Below the pieces are notes generated by a model. The model was given only the letters and a program-made list of their open reading frames with translations, searched no databases and had not been told where the DNA came from. Position numbers and translations under genes: made by a program. A stretch of DNA of 64,000 nucleotides from Denitromonas iodatirespirans (GTDB lineage Bacteria > Pseudomonadota > Gammaproteobacteria > Burkholderiales > Rhodocyclaceae): NCBI RefSeq assembly GCF_018524365.1, contig NZ_JAEKFT010000002.1, forward strand, positions 209,349 through 273,348, given 5' to 3'. Each line of letters starts with the position of its first letter. Position 1 is the stretch's first letter. Below are positions 1 through 8,301 of the stretch, piece by piece.

Positions 1-485
1 AGGCGCAGCTGACCGAGCGCAAGCAGAAGTTCGATCCGCGTGTCGAGGTCGGCGGCATGGTCGAGGTGCCGGCGGCGGCGCTGGCGCTGGGCATGTTCGT
101 GCGCCGGCTGCAGTTCCTGTCGATCGGCACCAATGACCTGATCCAGTACACCCTGGCCATCGACCGCACCGACGAGGCGGTGGCGCACCTCTATGACCCG
201 CTCCATCCGGCGGTGCTCAAGCTGATCGCCGGCACCATCCAGACCGGCGTGCGCTACGGCCTGCCGGTGTCGGTGTGCGGCGAGATGGCCGGCGACACGG
301 CCTACACCCGGCTGCTGCTGGGCATGGGGCTGCGCCAGTTCTCGATGCAGTCGACCCAGATGCTCAGCGTCAAGCAGGAAATCCTGCGCGCCGACCTGGT
401 GGATCTGGCCCCCAAGGTGCAGCGCATCCTCAAGATGGACGAGCAGGAGCGGGTGCACGAAGCGGTCGAGCGTCTGTACGGCTGA
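1..485 (+). CDS. ptsI: Phosphoenolpyruvate-protein phosphotransferase (PTS enzyme I), 3' end only
   Basis: This is the C-terminal part of enzyme I, which takes phosphate from phosphoenolpyruvate and passes it to HPr in the cytoplasm. The reading frame is open from base 3. It carries the PEP-binding TIM-barrel signatures GGMVEVPAAAL, SIGTNDLIQYTLA and SVCGEMAGD, the last holding the active-site cysteine of the family. The ending (MLSVKQEILRADL...) is typical of EI rather than of PEP synthase, which shares the fold. The N-terminal half, with the phospho-histidine domain, lies outside the window. In betaproteobacteria EI usually serves a short regulatory PTS with HPr and an EIIA; that part is general knowledge and cannot be checked here. 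Confidence 0.9.
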   Translation, partial: AQLTERKQKFDPRVEVGGMVEVPAAALALGMFVRRLQFLSIGTNDLIQYTLAIDRTDEAVAHLYDPLHPAVLKLIAGTIQTGVRYGLPVSVCGEMAGDTAYTRLLLGMGLRQFSMQSTQMLSVKQEILRADLVDLAPKVQRILKMDEQERVHEAVERLYG

Positions 486-499
486 CATGACCCGATGGT

Positions 500-528
500 T
501 TGACTTTTGCCGGACGGGACGCTAACTT
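500..528 (+). promoter_or_regulatory. Sigma-70-type promoter of the metXW leader
   Basis: TTGACT at 500-505 and TAACTT at 523-528 are separated by 17 bases. Transcription would start near 535, so the RNA leader would begin almost exactly at the first stem of the riboswitch. The spacing is ideal and only the -10 box is weak. Confidence 0.6.
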
Positions 529-537
529 TCGGGCTCA

Positions 538-593
538 TAGCGCCGATTTGACAATCAGCTTGCGGGCGCTCAATAAGTTCGGCTAAAGCGAGG
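538..593 (+). promoter_or_regulatory. SAM-II (SAM-alpha) riboswitch aptamer upstream of metX
   Basis: The segment matches the SAM-II pseudoknot in order. P1 is AGCGCC (539-544) pairing with GGCGCT (565-570). Its loop contains GATTTGAC and TTGC. The 3' strand runs CAATAAG...GGCTAAAG (571-588), corresponding to the conserved ATAAA and GCTAAA segments that invade the loop. It lies directly before metX, the classic target of this class, where S-adenosylmethionine would repress methionine synthesis. SAM-II is best known from alphaproteobacteria. The call comes from alignment by eye to the known consensus. Confidence 0.8.
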
Positions 594-595
594 GC

Positions 596-631
596 AACCC
601 GGTTTGCGCCTCACGGCCGACCGGGTTTTTT
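596..631 (+). terminator. Rho-independent terminator between the SAM-II aptamer and metX
   Basis: AACCCGGT (596-603) pairs perfectly with ACCGGGTT (620-627), followed by a run of six T. It begins three bases after the aptamer and ends 16 bases before the metX start. This suggests the riboswitch works at least partly by transcription attenuation. Confidence 0.75.
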
Positions 632-646
632 GCTTTCGGGATCACC

Positions 647-1786
647 ATGACGCAGCCTCAATCCGTCGGTGTCGTCACACCGCGCACCCAGCGCTTCACC
701 GAGCCGCTGCCGCTCAAGAGCGGCGGTTGTCTCGACGAATACGAACTGGTCTATGAAACCTATGGCACGCTCAATGCCGACCGCTCCAACGCGGTGCTGG
801 TGTGCCATGCCCTGTCCGGCTCCCATCATGTGGCCGGCTACTATGCCGATGCGCCGGAGCGGGCCGGCTGGTGGGACAACCTGGTCGGCCCCGGCAAGCC
901 GCTCGACACGCGCAAGTTCTTCGTCATCGGCGTCAACAACCTGGGTGGCTGCTACGGCAGCACCGGCCCGACTTCGATCAACCCGGCCACCGGCCAGCCC
1001 TGGGGCGCGGCTTTTCCCTTCGTGACGGTGGAAGACTGGGTCACCTCGCAGGCGCGCCTCGCCGATGCGCTGGGCATCAAACGCTTCGCCGCGGTGGTCG
1101 GCGGCTCGCTCGGTGGCATGCAGGCGCTGTCGTGGACGCTGCAGTACCCGGACCGCGTGGCGCATGCCGCGGTGATCGCCGCCGCGCCGCGACTGTCGGC
1201 CGAGAACATCGCCTTCAACGAGGTGGCGCGCCAGGCGATTCTCACCGATCCGGAATTTCATGGCGGCGACTACATCGCCCATGGCGTGGTGCCCGAGCGC
1301 GGCCTGCGTCTGGCGCGCATGGTCGGACACATCACCTATCTGTCGGACGACGCCATGGCCGAGAAATTCGGCCGCAGCCTGCGCCACGGCAAGCAGGTGT
1401 TCAGCTACGACGCCGAGTTCGAGATCGAGTCCTACCTGCGCTACCAGGGCAAGAAGTTCGCCGGCTACTTCGACGCCAACACCTATCTGCTGACCACCAA
1501 GGCGCTCGACTACTTCGACCCCGCCTTCGAGCATGGCGGCAACCTGCCCGCGGCGCTGTCGCGGGCGCAGGCAAATTTCCTGGTGGTGTCTTTCTCCACC
1601 GACTGGCGCTTCCCGCCCGAGCGCAGCCACGAGATCGTCGAGGCGCTGCTGCACAACCGGCGCAACGTCAGCTATGCCGAGATCGACTCGGCTGCCGGCC
1701 ACGACTCCTTCCTGCTCAGCGACGCCATCTACCACGGCGTGCTGTCGGCCTATTTCGACCGCATCGAGGTGAGCGGCCATGACTGA
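647..1786 (+). CDS. metX: Homoserine O-acyltransferase (MetX, probably the succinyl-transferring type)
   Basis: MetX acylates the hydroxyl of homoserine, the first committed step of methionine synthesis, in the cytoplasm. The 379-residue protein has the alpha/beta-hydrolase fold of the family. The nucleophile serine lies in GGSLGGMQ (about residue 153), the aspartate near DWRFPP (about 318) and the histidine in AGHDSF (about 352). The opening [14 protein letters not shown] and [10 protein letters not shown] is characteristic. Many proteobacterial MetX proteins use succinyl-CoA rather than acetyl-CoA, and this one resembles that group, but the donor cannot be settled by eye. It overlaps metW by 8 bases and is preceded by the SAM-II element and terminator. 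Confidence 0.93.
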   Translation: MTQPQSVGVVTPRTQRFTEPLPLKSGGCLDEYELVYETYGTLNADRSNAVLVCHALSGSHHVAGYYADAPERAGWWDNLVGPGKPLDTRKFFVIGVNNLGGCYGSTGPTSINPATGQPWGAAFPFVTVEDWVTSQARLADALGIKRFAAVVGGSLGGMQALSWTLQYPDRVAHAAVIAAAPRLSAENIAFNEVARQAILTDPEFHGGDYIAHGVVPERGLRLARMVGHITYLSDDAMAEKFGRSLRHGKQVFSYDAEFEIESYLRYQGKKFAGYFDANTYLLTTKALDYFDPAFEHGGNLPAALSRAQANFLVVSFSTDWRFPPERSHEIVEALLHNRRNVSYAEIDSAAGHDSFLLSDAIYHGVLSAYFDRIEVSGHD

Positions 1787-2369
1787 ACTGCGCTACGACT
1801 TCCAGGCCATCGCCGAATGGATCGGCGAGGGCGAGACGGTGCTCGACCTGGGCTGCGGCGACGGCAGCCTGCTGCGCCATCTGCAGGACACCCGCGGCGT
1901 GCTGGGCTATGGCGTGGAGGCCGATCCGGAGAATGTGCGCGCCTGCATCCGCAACGGCATCAACGTGCTGCAGATCGACCTCGAACGCGGCCTGGCCGGC
2001 TTCGAAGACGGCTTCTTCGACCATGTGGTGATGAGCTTCTCGCTGCAGGCCATCCACAACACCGTCGGCATCCTCACCGAGATGCTGCGGGTCGGCCACG
2101 AGGCGGTGGTGAGCTTCCCCAACTTCGCCTACTGGCGCCACCGCCAGGCGATTCTCAACGGCCACATGCCGGTCTCCGAGAACCTGCCCTACCAGTGGTA
2201 CAACACGCCCAACGTGCGCTTCTTCACCATCGCCGATTTCGAGAGCCTGTGCGAGATGAACGGCATCGTGATCCGCGATGCGATCGGTTTCGACGAGGGC
2301 GAGCGGGTCAAGGAAGAGCCCAACTTCCTGGCCAGCGTCGGGCTGTTCCGGCTCGGTCGCGACCACTGA
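1779..2369 (+). CDS. metW: Methionine biosynthesis protein MetW (SAM-dependent methyltransferase fold)
   Basis: A 196-residue methyltransferase-fold protein with the SAM-binding motif [10 protein letters not shown] near residue 24 and the MetW-specific stretches [11 protein letters not shown] and [12 protein letters not shown]. It starts inside the metX stop region (8-base overlap), so the two are translationally coupled. In proteobacteria MetW is found beside MetX and is thought to activate it; its own chemistry is not settled. The length is normal for the family. Confidence 0.93.
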   Translation: MTELRYDFQAIAEWIGEGETVLDLGCGDGSLLRHLQDTRGVLGYGVEADPENVRACIRNGINVLQIDLERGLAGFEDGFFDHVVMSFSLQAIHNTVGILTEMLRVGHEAVVSFPNFAYWRHRQAILNGHMPVSENLPYQWYNTPNVRFFTIADFESLCEMNGIVIRDAIGFDEGERVKEEPNFLASVGLFRLGRDH

Positions 2370-2371
2370 GC

Positions 2372-2526
2372 GCCTGAGCGTCTTTCGTTCATGCCCGCTC
2401 GTCCCCCCAGAGACGCCCTGCTCGTCGTTGCAAATGCTCGCCATCGCCCGAGCTATGGCTGTGCTTTGCGCCTGGATCAGGCCGTCTCTGGGGCGCCGCT
2501 CGGGCTCGCCCGTAAAACGCTCAGGC
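2372..2526. repeat. Long imperfect palindrome (about 155 bp), MITE-like intergenic element
   Basis: The ends GCCTGAGCGT (2372-) and ACGCTCAGGC (-2526) are exact inverse complements, and similarity continues inward through CCCCAGAGACG / CGTCTCTGGGG almost to the centre. The whole element could fold into one hairpin. The open frames crossing it look like shadows. It sits after metW and before the shared terminator. No transposase is present. Confidence 0.7.
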
Positions 2527-2550
2527 TCTGAGGCCGGCGACGGCCACAAT

Positions 2551-2582
2551 AAAAAGGCCCGCGCATCGCGCGGGCCTTTTGC
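2551..2582. terminator. Bidirectional terminator between metW and the convergent small gene
   Basis: AAAAGGCCCGCGC pairs with GCGCGGGCCTTTT around a short loop. A-runs on the left and T-runs on the right make it usable from both strands. Confidence 0.8.
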
Positions 2583-2597
2583 TTCTGGCGGACGGGT

Positions 2598-2915
2598 TCA
2601 GCCGACGGCGAAGGCCTTGACGTCCACCTTCATCACCGGGCGGCCCAGCGCCACGGCGGTGGCCGCGGCAAACCGCTTGGCCCAGTCGCCGCCTTGTTTG
2701 AAGCGGGCCTCGCCGCCGTACTTGGCCACGTTGAGGATCATGTCCAGCACCAGCACCTTGCCCATCGGGTTGCTCGGCGTGCACTCCAGGTCTTCGAACT
2801 CCTGCGCGAACCAGGCGCGCGCGGCGCTCTTGTCCATCCCCTCCAGATCGGAGTCATGGACGACGAATTCGTACTCCTGCGACGGGCCGAACGAGACGAG
2901 CACTTGCTGTGACAT
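2598..2915 (-). CDS. Conserved small protein of unknown function
   Basis: A 105-residue soluble protein beginning MSQQVLVSFGPSQEYEF. The start at 2915 is chosen because AGAGGAGAAC lies just upstream as a strong ribosome binding site; the longer frame reading back to 3038 has no such signal. There is no signal peptide, membrane segment or recognised motif. The protein is acidic in its first half and ends VKAFAVG. It lies opposite to metXW and divergent from thrH. I do not recognise the family and assign no function. Confidence 0.7.
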   Translation of the reverse strand: MSQQVLVSFGPSQEYEFVVHDSDLEGMDKSAARAWFAQEFEDLECTPSNPMGKVLVLDMILNVAKYGGEARFKQGGDWAKRFAAATAVALGRPVMKVDVKAFAVG

Positions 2916-3100
2916 GGCGGTTCTCCTCTGAGTGTTTTGTTCTAGGTTGTCTGCATTGTGGCCGCTCGCCCCGGCCGGATCAAGCGACCGTACGATGCCG
3001 TATGCCGACGACCCGGTCGGGGCGGGGAAAAACACCACACTTGGCGCAGGGTCGGCCTGCTAAAATGCGCCGGTTCCCGACCAACGACAAGGGTTTGACC

Positions 3101-3715
3101 GTGCAGATCGTCTGTCTTGACCTCGAAGGTGTGCTGATTCCCGAAATCTGGGTCGAGTTCGCCGCCCGTACCGGTATCGATGCCCTGCGTCGCACCACTC
3201 GCGACGAGCCGGACTACGACGTGTTGATGCGCTACCGGCTCGATATCCTGCGCGAGCACAAGCTCGGGTTGCCCGACATCCAGGCGGTGATCGCCGACAT
3301 GGGGCCGCTGCCCGGCGCCGAGGCCTTCCTCGACGCGCTGCGCGACCGCTTCCAGGTGGTGATCCTGTCCGATACCTTCTACGAATTCGCCAAGCCGATG
3401 ATGGACCAGCTCGGCCGGCCGACGTTGTTCTGCCATCGGCTCGAAGCCGACGTCAGCGGCTTCCTGGTGAACTACCACCTGCGCATGCCCAACCAGAAGC
3501 AGGAGGCGGTGCGCCGCTTCAAGGAACTGAACTTCAAGACCATCGCCGCCGGTGACTCGTACAACGACACCACCATGCTCGGCGAGGCCGACGCCGGCAT
3601 CCTGTTCTGCCCGCCGGACAACGTGATCCGCGAGTTCCCGCAGTACCCGGTGGTGCGTGACTATGATGCGCTGATGCGCGAGATCCTCGACGCCAGCGCG
3701 CGCATCGGCAGCTGA
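3101..3715 (+). CDS. thrH: Bifunctional phosphoserine phosphatase / homoserine phosphotransferase ThrH
   Basis: A haloacid-dehalogenase-family enzyme. It opens with CLDLEGVLIPEIW (nucleophile aspartate in DLEGV), continues with ILSDTFYEF and closes with AAGDSYNDTTML, the three HAD motifs. The sequence closely follows ThrH of Pseudomonas aeruginosa as I know it, including VIREFPQ near the end. ThrH hydrolyses phosphoserine and can transfer the phosphate to homoserine, linking serine and threonine metabolism. With the GTG start at 3101 the protein has 204 residues, the family length; an in-frame ATG at 3065 would add 12 residues. It is followed after 8 bases by purU. Confidence 0.92.
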   Translation: MQIVCLDLEGVLIPEIWVEFAARTGIDALRRTTRDEPDYDVLMRYRLDILREHKLGLPDIQAVIADMGPLPGAEAFLDALRDRFQVVILSDTFYEFAKPMMDQLGRPTLFCHRLEADVSGFLVNYHLRMPNQKQEAVRRFKELNFKTIAAGDSYNDTTMLGEADAGILFCPPDNVIREFPQYPVVRDYDALMREILDASARIGS

Positions 3716-3723
3716 TCCGCCGT

Positions 3724-4599
3724 ATGCACCGAGAACGCTTCTACACCCTCTCCGCCTCCTGCCCCGACCGTGTCGGCATCGTCGCTCGCGTGTCGAGCTT
3801 CATTGCCGAGCACCAGGGCTGGATCCTCGAAACCGCGCTGCATGCCGAGCCACCACGCGCCGGCGAGGCCGTGGGGCGCTACTTCATGCGCATCGAGATC
3901 CGCGCCGACTCGCTGCCCTTCATGCTCAGCGAGTTCCGCGAGCGCTTCGCGCCGCTCGCCGACGAGCTGGAGATGAACTGGAAGATCACCGACTCGGCGG
4001 TCAAGAAGCGCCTGGTGCTGCTGGTGTCGCGCCAGGAGCATTGCCTCTACGACCTGCTGGCGCGCTGGCAGAGCCAGGAGCTGGATGTCGAGATCCCCTG
4101 CGTCATCTCCAACCACGACCACCTGCGCGGCTTCGTCGAGTGGCACGGCATCCGCTTCCACCATGTGCCGGTCACGCCCGACAACAAGGCCGCGGCCTAT
4201 GCCGAGGTGCAGCGCCTGTTCGAGGAGGTGCATGGCGACACCATGGTGCTGGCGCGCTACATGCAGGTCCTCTCGCCCGAGCTGTGTGCCGCCTACCCGG
4301 GGCGGATCATCAACATCCACCACAGCTTCCTGCCCAGCTTCGTCGGCGCCAAGCCCTATCACCAGGCCTACGACAAAGGCGTCAAGCTGATCGGCGCCAC
4401 CTGCCACTACGTGACCGCTGATCTCGACCAGGGCCCGATCATCGAGCAGGACGTGATCCGCATCGATCACTCCGACGCGGTCGAGGACATGGTCCGCTAC
4501 GGTCGGGACATCGAGAAGACCGTGCTGGCGCGCGGCCTGCGCTACCACCTCGAAGACCGGGTGCTGATGCACGGCCACAAGACGGTGGTGTTCCGCTAA
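3724..4599 (+). CDS. purU: Formyltetrahydrofolate deformylase
   Basis: The enzyme hydrolyses 10-formyltetrahydrofolate to formate and tetrahydrofolate, balancing one-carbon pools. The 291-residue protein has an N-terminal ACT domain (SCPDRVGIVARVSSFI, residues about 10-85). A C-terminal formyltransferase-like domain follows, with ISNHDHLR, NIHHSFLPSFVGAKPY and the catalytic-type aspartate in TADLDQGPII. Length is normal. It follows thrH closely and is probably cotranscribed; a strong terminator follows. Confidence 0.94.
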   Translation: MHRERFYTLSASCPDRVGIVARVSSFIAEHQGWILETALHAEPPRAGEAVGRYFMRIEIRADSLPFMLSEFRERFAPLADELEMNWKITDSAVKKRLVLLVSRQEHCLYDLLARWQSQELDVEIPCVISNHDHLRGFVEWHGIRFHHVPVTPDNKAAAYAEVQRLFEEVHGDTMVLARYMQVLSPELCAAYPGRIINIHHSFLPSFVGAKPYHQAYDKGVKLIGATCHYVTADLDQGPIIEQDVIRIDHSDAVEDMVRYGRDIEKTVLARGLRYHLEDRVLMHGHKTVVFR

Positions 4600-4621
4600 A
4601 CGCTGCGGCGGCGCCCAAAAG

Positions 4622-4656
4622 AAAACCGGCAGACCCCGAAGGGCTGCCGGTTTTTT
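4622..4656 (+). terminator. Terminator of the thrH-purU unit
   Basis: AAAACCGGCAG pairs with CTGCCGGTTTTTT over a 9-bp stem. A-rich and T-rich flanks let it also serve the convergent amtB operon. Confidence 0.8.
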
Positions 4657-4694
4657 GTTGCCCGGCGCCGCGGTGGCGCCGGTCGTTCAGACGA

Positions 4695-6002
4695 TCAGAA
4701 CTTGTAGGCCGATTCGCCGTGGGCGGCGATGTCGAGACCTTCGCGCTCTTCTTCTTCCGGCACCCGCAGACCGACCAGCACATCGACGATCTTGAAGGCG
4801 ACCAGCGACACCACACCGGACCAGCCGATGGTGATCAGCACGCTGTAGGTCTGGATCCAGGTCTGGCTGGCGATCGAGAAGTCCTCGGCACCCGTGCCGC
4901 CCAGCGACGGCGCGGTGAACACGCCGGTCAGGATGGCACCCAGGATGCCGCCCACGCCATGCACGCCGAACACGTCGAGCGAGTCGTCGGCGCCGAGCAT
5001 GCGCTTGAGGCCATTGACGCCCCACAGGCAGATCACGCCAGCCAGCAGGCCGATGACGATGGCGCCCATCGGGCCGACCGAACCGCAAGCCGGGGTGATC
5101 GCCACCAGGCCGGCGACGGCACCGGAAGCAGCACCGAGCATCGAGGGCTTGCCCTTGAACACGGCTTCGCCGGCGATCCAGGACAGGGTGGCGGCAGCGG
5201 TGGCGGCCAGCGTGTTGATGAAGGCCAGGGCCGCGCCCGAGGTGGCTTCCAGGTTGGAACCGGCGTTGAAGCCGAACCAGCCCACCCACAACATCGAGGC
5301 GCCGATCATGGTCATCGCCAGCGAATGCGGAGCCATGGCTTCACGGCCGTAGCCGATGCGCTTGCCCACCAGGTAGGCACCCACCAGACCGGCCACACCG
5401 GCGTTGATGTGCACCACGGTGCCGCCGGCGAAGTCCAGCGCGCCGTCGCCCAGCAGGTAGCCGCCCGGGCCCCACACCATGTGGCAGATCGGCAGGTAGC
5501 TGAAGGTGAACCAGATCACCGTGAACAGCAGCACGGCGGAGAACTTGATGCGCTCGGCGAAGGAGCCCACCACCAGCGCGCAGGTGATGCCGGCGAAGGT
5601 GGCCTGGAAGGCGACGAACACCAGCTCCGGCAGCTTGACGGTTTCGGTGAAGGTGTCGGCCAGCGAGTCGACCGTCACGCCCGACAGGAAGACCTTGCTG
5701 AAACCGCCGACGAAGGGGCTGGCTTCGGTGAAGGCCATGCTGTAGCCGTAGAGGGCCCACAGCACGATGCCGAGGCAGAACACCACCATCACCTGCATCA
5801 ACACGGAGAGCATGTTCTTGGCGCGCACCATGCCGCCGTAGAACAAGGCCAGGCCGGGCACGGCCATGAAGGTCACCAGCAGGGTGGCGGTCATCAGCCA
5901 GGCGACGTCGCCCTTTTCAACGACCACGGCGGCGTCCTGAGCGTGGGCGGGGGCTGCCAGGCCGACCAGGGCGGCCAGCATGAGCGATAGGATGGCTTTC
6001 AT
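4695..6002 (-). CDS. amtB: Ammonium transporter
   Basis: A 435-residue inner-membrane channel for ammonium. A cleavable signal peptide (to about residue 21, ending AHAQ) precedes the eleven-helix Amt core. Family motifs visible are VPGLALFYGGMVRAKN, DFAGGTVVHINAG and GASMLWVGWFGFNAGS; the histidine of the VHIN motif lines the pore, and a second conserved histidine lies in DVFGVHGVGG. The C-terminal tail, which contacts GlnK, is present. It lies 12 bases after glnK in the same operon, so PII-mediated block of transport is expected. Confidence 0.95.
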   Translation of the reverse strand: MKAILSLMLAALVGLAAPAHAQDAAVVVEKGDVAWLMTATLLVTFMAVPGLALFYGGMVRAKNMLSVLMQVMVVFCLGIVLWALYGYSMAFTEASPFVGGFSKVFLSGVTVDSLADTFTETVKLPELVFVAFQATFAGITCALVVGSFAERIKFSAVLLFTVIWFTFSYLPICHMVWGPGGYLLGDGALDFAGGTVVHINAGVAGLVGAYLVGKRIGYGREAMAPHSLAMTMIGASMLWVGWFGFNAGSNLEATSGAALAFINTLAATAAATLSWIAGEAVFKGKPSMLGAASGAVAGLVAITPACGSVGPMGAIVIGLLAGVICLWGVNGLKRMLGADDSLDVFGVHGVGGILGAILTGVFTAPSLGGTGAEDFSIASQTWIQTYSVLITIGWSGVVSLVAFKIVDVLVGLRVPEEEEREGLDIAAHGESAYKF

Positions 6003-6014
6003 GTGCGAGTCTCC

Positions 6015-6410
<396 letters not shown>

Positions 6411-7085
6411 TTAGAAGGACTTGGAGACCGACACGATCACGCGGGCATCTGCGTTGTCGTCGTTGTCCACATCGGTGTCGACATAGTCCAGACCGAAGGT
6501 GAAGCCGGCGTAGTCTTTGCTTACGCCGACTTTCCAGTCGTTGTAGCTGGTGCCGCCGACGATTTTCTGGCGACCCACATGGGCGCCAAGGGTGAAGCCG
6601 CCACCGACCTCGTGGCTGGCAGACAGGTCGTAGTACTCGCTGCCGTCCGAATCCGCGGCGCCGAACAGATCGGTGAAGGCATAGGAGTACTTGAACGACA
6701 GGAACTTCCAGCTCACACCGACATAGGCTTCGGTGGTGTCGGCGCTTTCGCCACCGATCTCGCCACCCGGATAGAAGTACTGCAGCACGCCGACGTCGTA
6801 GCCGAAATCGCCGATGGTGTTCGCGAAGCCACCATAGACGTCGACCTCCAGGCCGCCCTTGTCGAGCCAGTCGATGCTCGAGCCCCACACGCCGACATAG
6901 AAGCCGCTGTCGTGCGCATAGTCGAAGCCGCCCTGCAGCGCCATGTTCTCGCTCGTCTGGGAGTAGCCGCGGTACTGGTAGTCGGAGACGAACCCGACGT
7001 TGGCTGAGATCGGGCTGTCTTCGGCGAAGGCAGCGCCGGACAAACACGCCACAACAGTGGCAGCACACAAAGTACGTTTAAGCAT
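6411..7085 (-). CDS. TorF-family putative outer-membrane porin
   Basis: A 224-residue beta-barrel protein with a signal peptide ending AAFA. Alternating aromatic strands (VGFVSDYQYRGYSQ, VGVWGSS, VDVYGGF) run to a terminal phenylalanine (VSVSKSF), typical of outer-membrane barrels. The opening DYQYRGYSQT is the hallmark of the TorF putative porins often found ahead of glnK-amtB in betaproteobacteria. The start at 7085 is preferred because the longer frame lacks a signal peptide at its N-terminus. It is the first gene of the nitrogen-regulated operon and may admit ammonium or other small nitrogen sources; that role is inferred from context. Confidence 0.85.
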   Translation of the reverse strand: MLKRTLCAATVVACLSGAAFAEDSPISANVGFVSDYQYRGYSQTSENMALQGGFDYAHDSGFYVGVWGSSIDWLDKGGLEVDVYGGFANTIGDFGYDVGVLQYFYPGGEIGGESADTTEAYVGVSWKFLSFKYSYAFTDLFGAADSDGSEYYDLSASHEVGGGFTLGAHVGRQKIVGGTSYNDWKVGVSKDYAGFTFGLDYVDTDVDNDDNADARVIVSVSKSF

Positions 7086-7121
7086 GGTCGGGGACTCCGG
7101 TCGGTTGAGTGGAGTCCCACT

Positions 7122-7137
7122 GGCAGGAACTGTGCCA
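7122..7137 (-). promoter_or_regulatory. Sigma-54 (RpoN) promoter of the porin-glnK-amtB operon
   Basis: Read on the minus strand the sequence is TGGCACAGTTCCTGCC. It has GG and GC separated by exactly ten bases, close to the TGGCAC-N5-TTGC consensus. It lies 37 bases upstream of the porin start. Confidence 0.8.
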
Positions 7138-7216
7138 GTTTTTTTGTAACGAATAATCAGTCTGTTATCGGCGCCGGCGGGAAAATGCTGCGGTGCAGCG
7201 CACCGATAAAATCCGA

Positions 7217-7246
7217 TGCACCAATTTGATGCACCAACATGGTGCG
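7217..7246. promoter_or_regulatory. NtrC binding sites upstream of the sigma-54 promoter
   Basis: TGCACCAACATGGTGCG (7230-7246) fits the NtrC dyad GCACC-N5-GGTGC exactly. TGCACCAATTTGATGCA (7217-7233) is an overlapping weaker half-match. They lie roughly 80-125 bases upstream of the -24/-12 promoter, the usual enhancer distance. Confidence 0.75.
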
Positions 7247-7357
7247 CGCAGCCCCGTCCGGTGCGTGCTGCGCACGAAGCACCGCGACCGGTAGGCATCG
7301 TGGCGGGATTCGCGCGACAATAGGCCCTGTTTTCGCCTTTGACACCAGGATGCCACC

Positions 7358-7621
7358 ATGAACCCTCCCCAGCTGCTCGACCAACTCGCCGGCAAGTTTG
7401 CCGAGGCCGCCGCGAACTCCCCGGTCAAGGACATCGAGAAGAACGTCCGCGCCCTGGCCGCCAGTGCCTTTGCCCGCCTGGACCTGGTGACGCGCGAGGA
7501 GTTCGACGTGCAGTGCGCCTTGCTCGAACGCACCGCGGCCCAGCTGGCCGTGCTCGAAGCGCGGGTCGCGGCGCTCGAAGCGGAGCTGGCGGCCCGCAAG
7601 GCGGGCCCCACGGCCGGCTGA
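7358..7621 (+). CDS. ubiK: Ubiquinone biosynthesis accessory factor UbiK (YqiC/BMFP family)
   Basis: An 87-residue protein with an amphipathic N-terminal helix. A C-terminal coiled coil is rich in alternating Leu/Ala/Glu (LERTAAQLAVLEARVAALEA). The middle LVTREEFDVQ is the recognisable family core. Members form trimers and, with UbiJ, assist ubiquinone synthesis. It is divergent from the porin operon and followed by a strong terminator. Confidence 0.82.
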   Translation: MNPPQLLDQLAGKFAEAAANSPVKDIEKNVRALAASAFARLDLVTREEFDVQCALLERTAAQLAVLEARVAALEAELAARKAGPTAG

Positions 7622-7633
7622 ACACACGCCGCA

Positions 7634-7674
7634 CCAAAACAGAACGGCCCGCATTGCGGGCCGTTCTGTTTTGG
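7634..7674. terminator. Strong bidirectional terminator after ubiK
   Basis: CCAAAACAGAACGGCCCGC pairs perfectly with GCGGGCCGTTCTGTTTTGG around a three-base loop. It separates ubiK from the convergent yceI. Confidence 0.85.
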
Positions 7675-7689
7675 TCGCGCTCGGCAGCC

Positions 7690-8259
7690 TTACATCTGGA
7701 TGGCTTCGATGGCGATGTCGAGGGTCACCTCGTCACCCACGTTCGGGGCGTACTTGCCGGCGTTGAAGTCGCTGCGCTTGATGACGGTGGTGGCGTTGGC
7801 GCCGAGGGCCGGCTTCTTGACCATCGGATGCGGCATGGCCTTGAACGAGGTGACCGTCAGGGTCACCGGGCGGGTGATGCCCTTGAGCGTCAGGTTGCCC
7901 TCGATGGTGGCCGGCATGTCACCGTTGAAGGTCACCTTGGTGGACTTGAAGGTGGCGGTCGGGTGATTGGCGGTGTCCAGGAAGTCGGCGCCCTGGATGT
8001 GGCCGTCGAACAGCTCGGAGCCGGTATCGACCGAGGTGGTGTCGATGGTCACGTCCACCTCGCCGGTGCGGTTGGCGGCATCCAGGGTCACGGTGCCGGT
8101 GGTCTTGTTGAAACGCGACAGCTGCGTCGAGAAACCGAAGTGGCTGTATGAGAAACGCGGGAAGGTGTGCTTGTCGTCCACCGTGTAGACCGCCGGCGCG
8201 GCGAAGGCGGGGGCGGCGACGACAGCGGCCAGCAGGGCGGTGAGGAAGGTTTTTTTCAT
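7690..8259 (-). CDS. YceI-family periplasmic lipid-binding protein (first copy)
   Basis: A 189-residue secreted protein with a signal peptide ending AAPAFA. The YceI lipocalin-like barrel is visible as YTVDDKHTFPRFSYSHFG, VTIDTTSVDTGSELFDGHI and LTLKGITRPVTLTV. YceI proteins bind isoprenoid-type lipids in the periplasm. It is the last gene of a set with a second YceI and cytochrome b561, the usual grouping, and may be linked to a periplasmic quinone or redox function. Confidence 0.9.
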   Translation of the reverse strand: MKKTFLTALLAAVVAAPAFAAPAVYTVDDKHTFPRFSYSHFGFSTQLSRFNKTTGTVTLDAANRTGEVDVTIDTTSVDTGSELFDGHIQGADFLDTANHPTATFKSTKVTFNGDMPATIEGNLTLKGITRPVTLTVTSFKAMPHPMVKKPALGANATTVIKRSDFNAGKYAPNVGDEVTLDIAIEAIQM

Positions 8260-8301
8260 GGAAAGCTCCTTGGGAATGTTGCGAGGGGTTGGGGGAACGG
8301 A

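Noticed and set aside
1..485. PEP synthase C-terminus
   Set aside because: The fold is shared, but the SIGTNDLIQYTLA and SVCGEMAGD motifs followed by a short EI-type ending fit PTS enzyme I.
611..1780. Long minus-strand reading frame opposite metX
   Set aside because: It is the antisense of a clear MetX gene; its translation is Arg/Ala/Gly/His-rich without any domain, a typical shadow in G+C-rich DNA.
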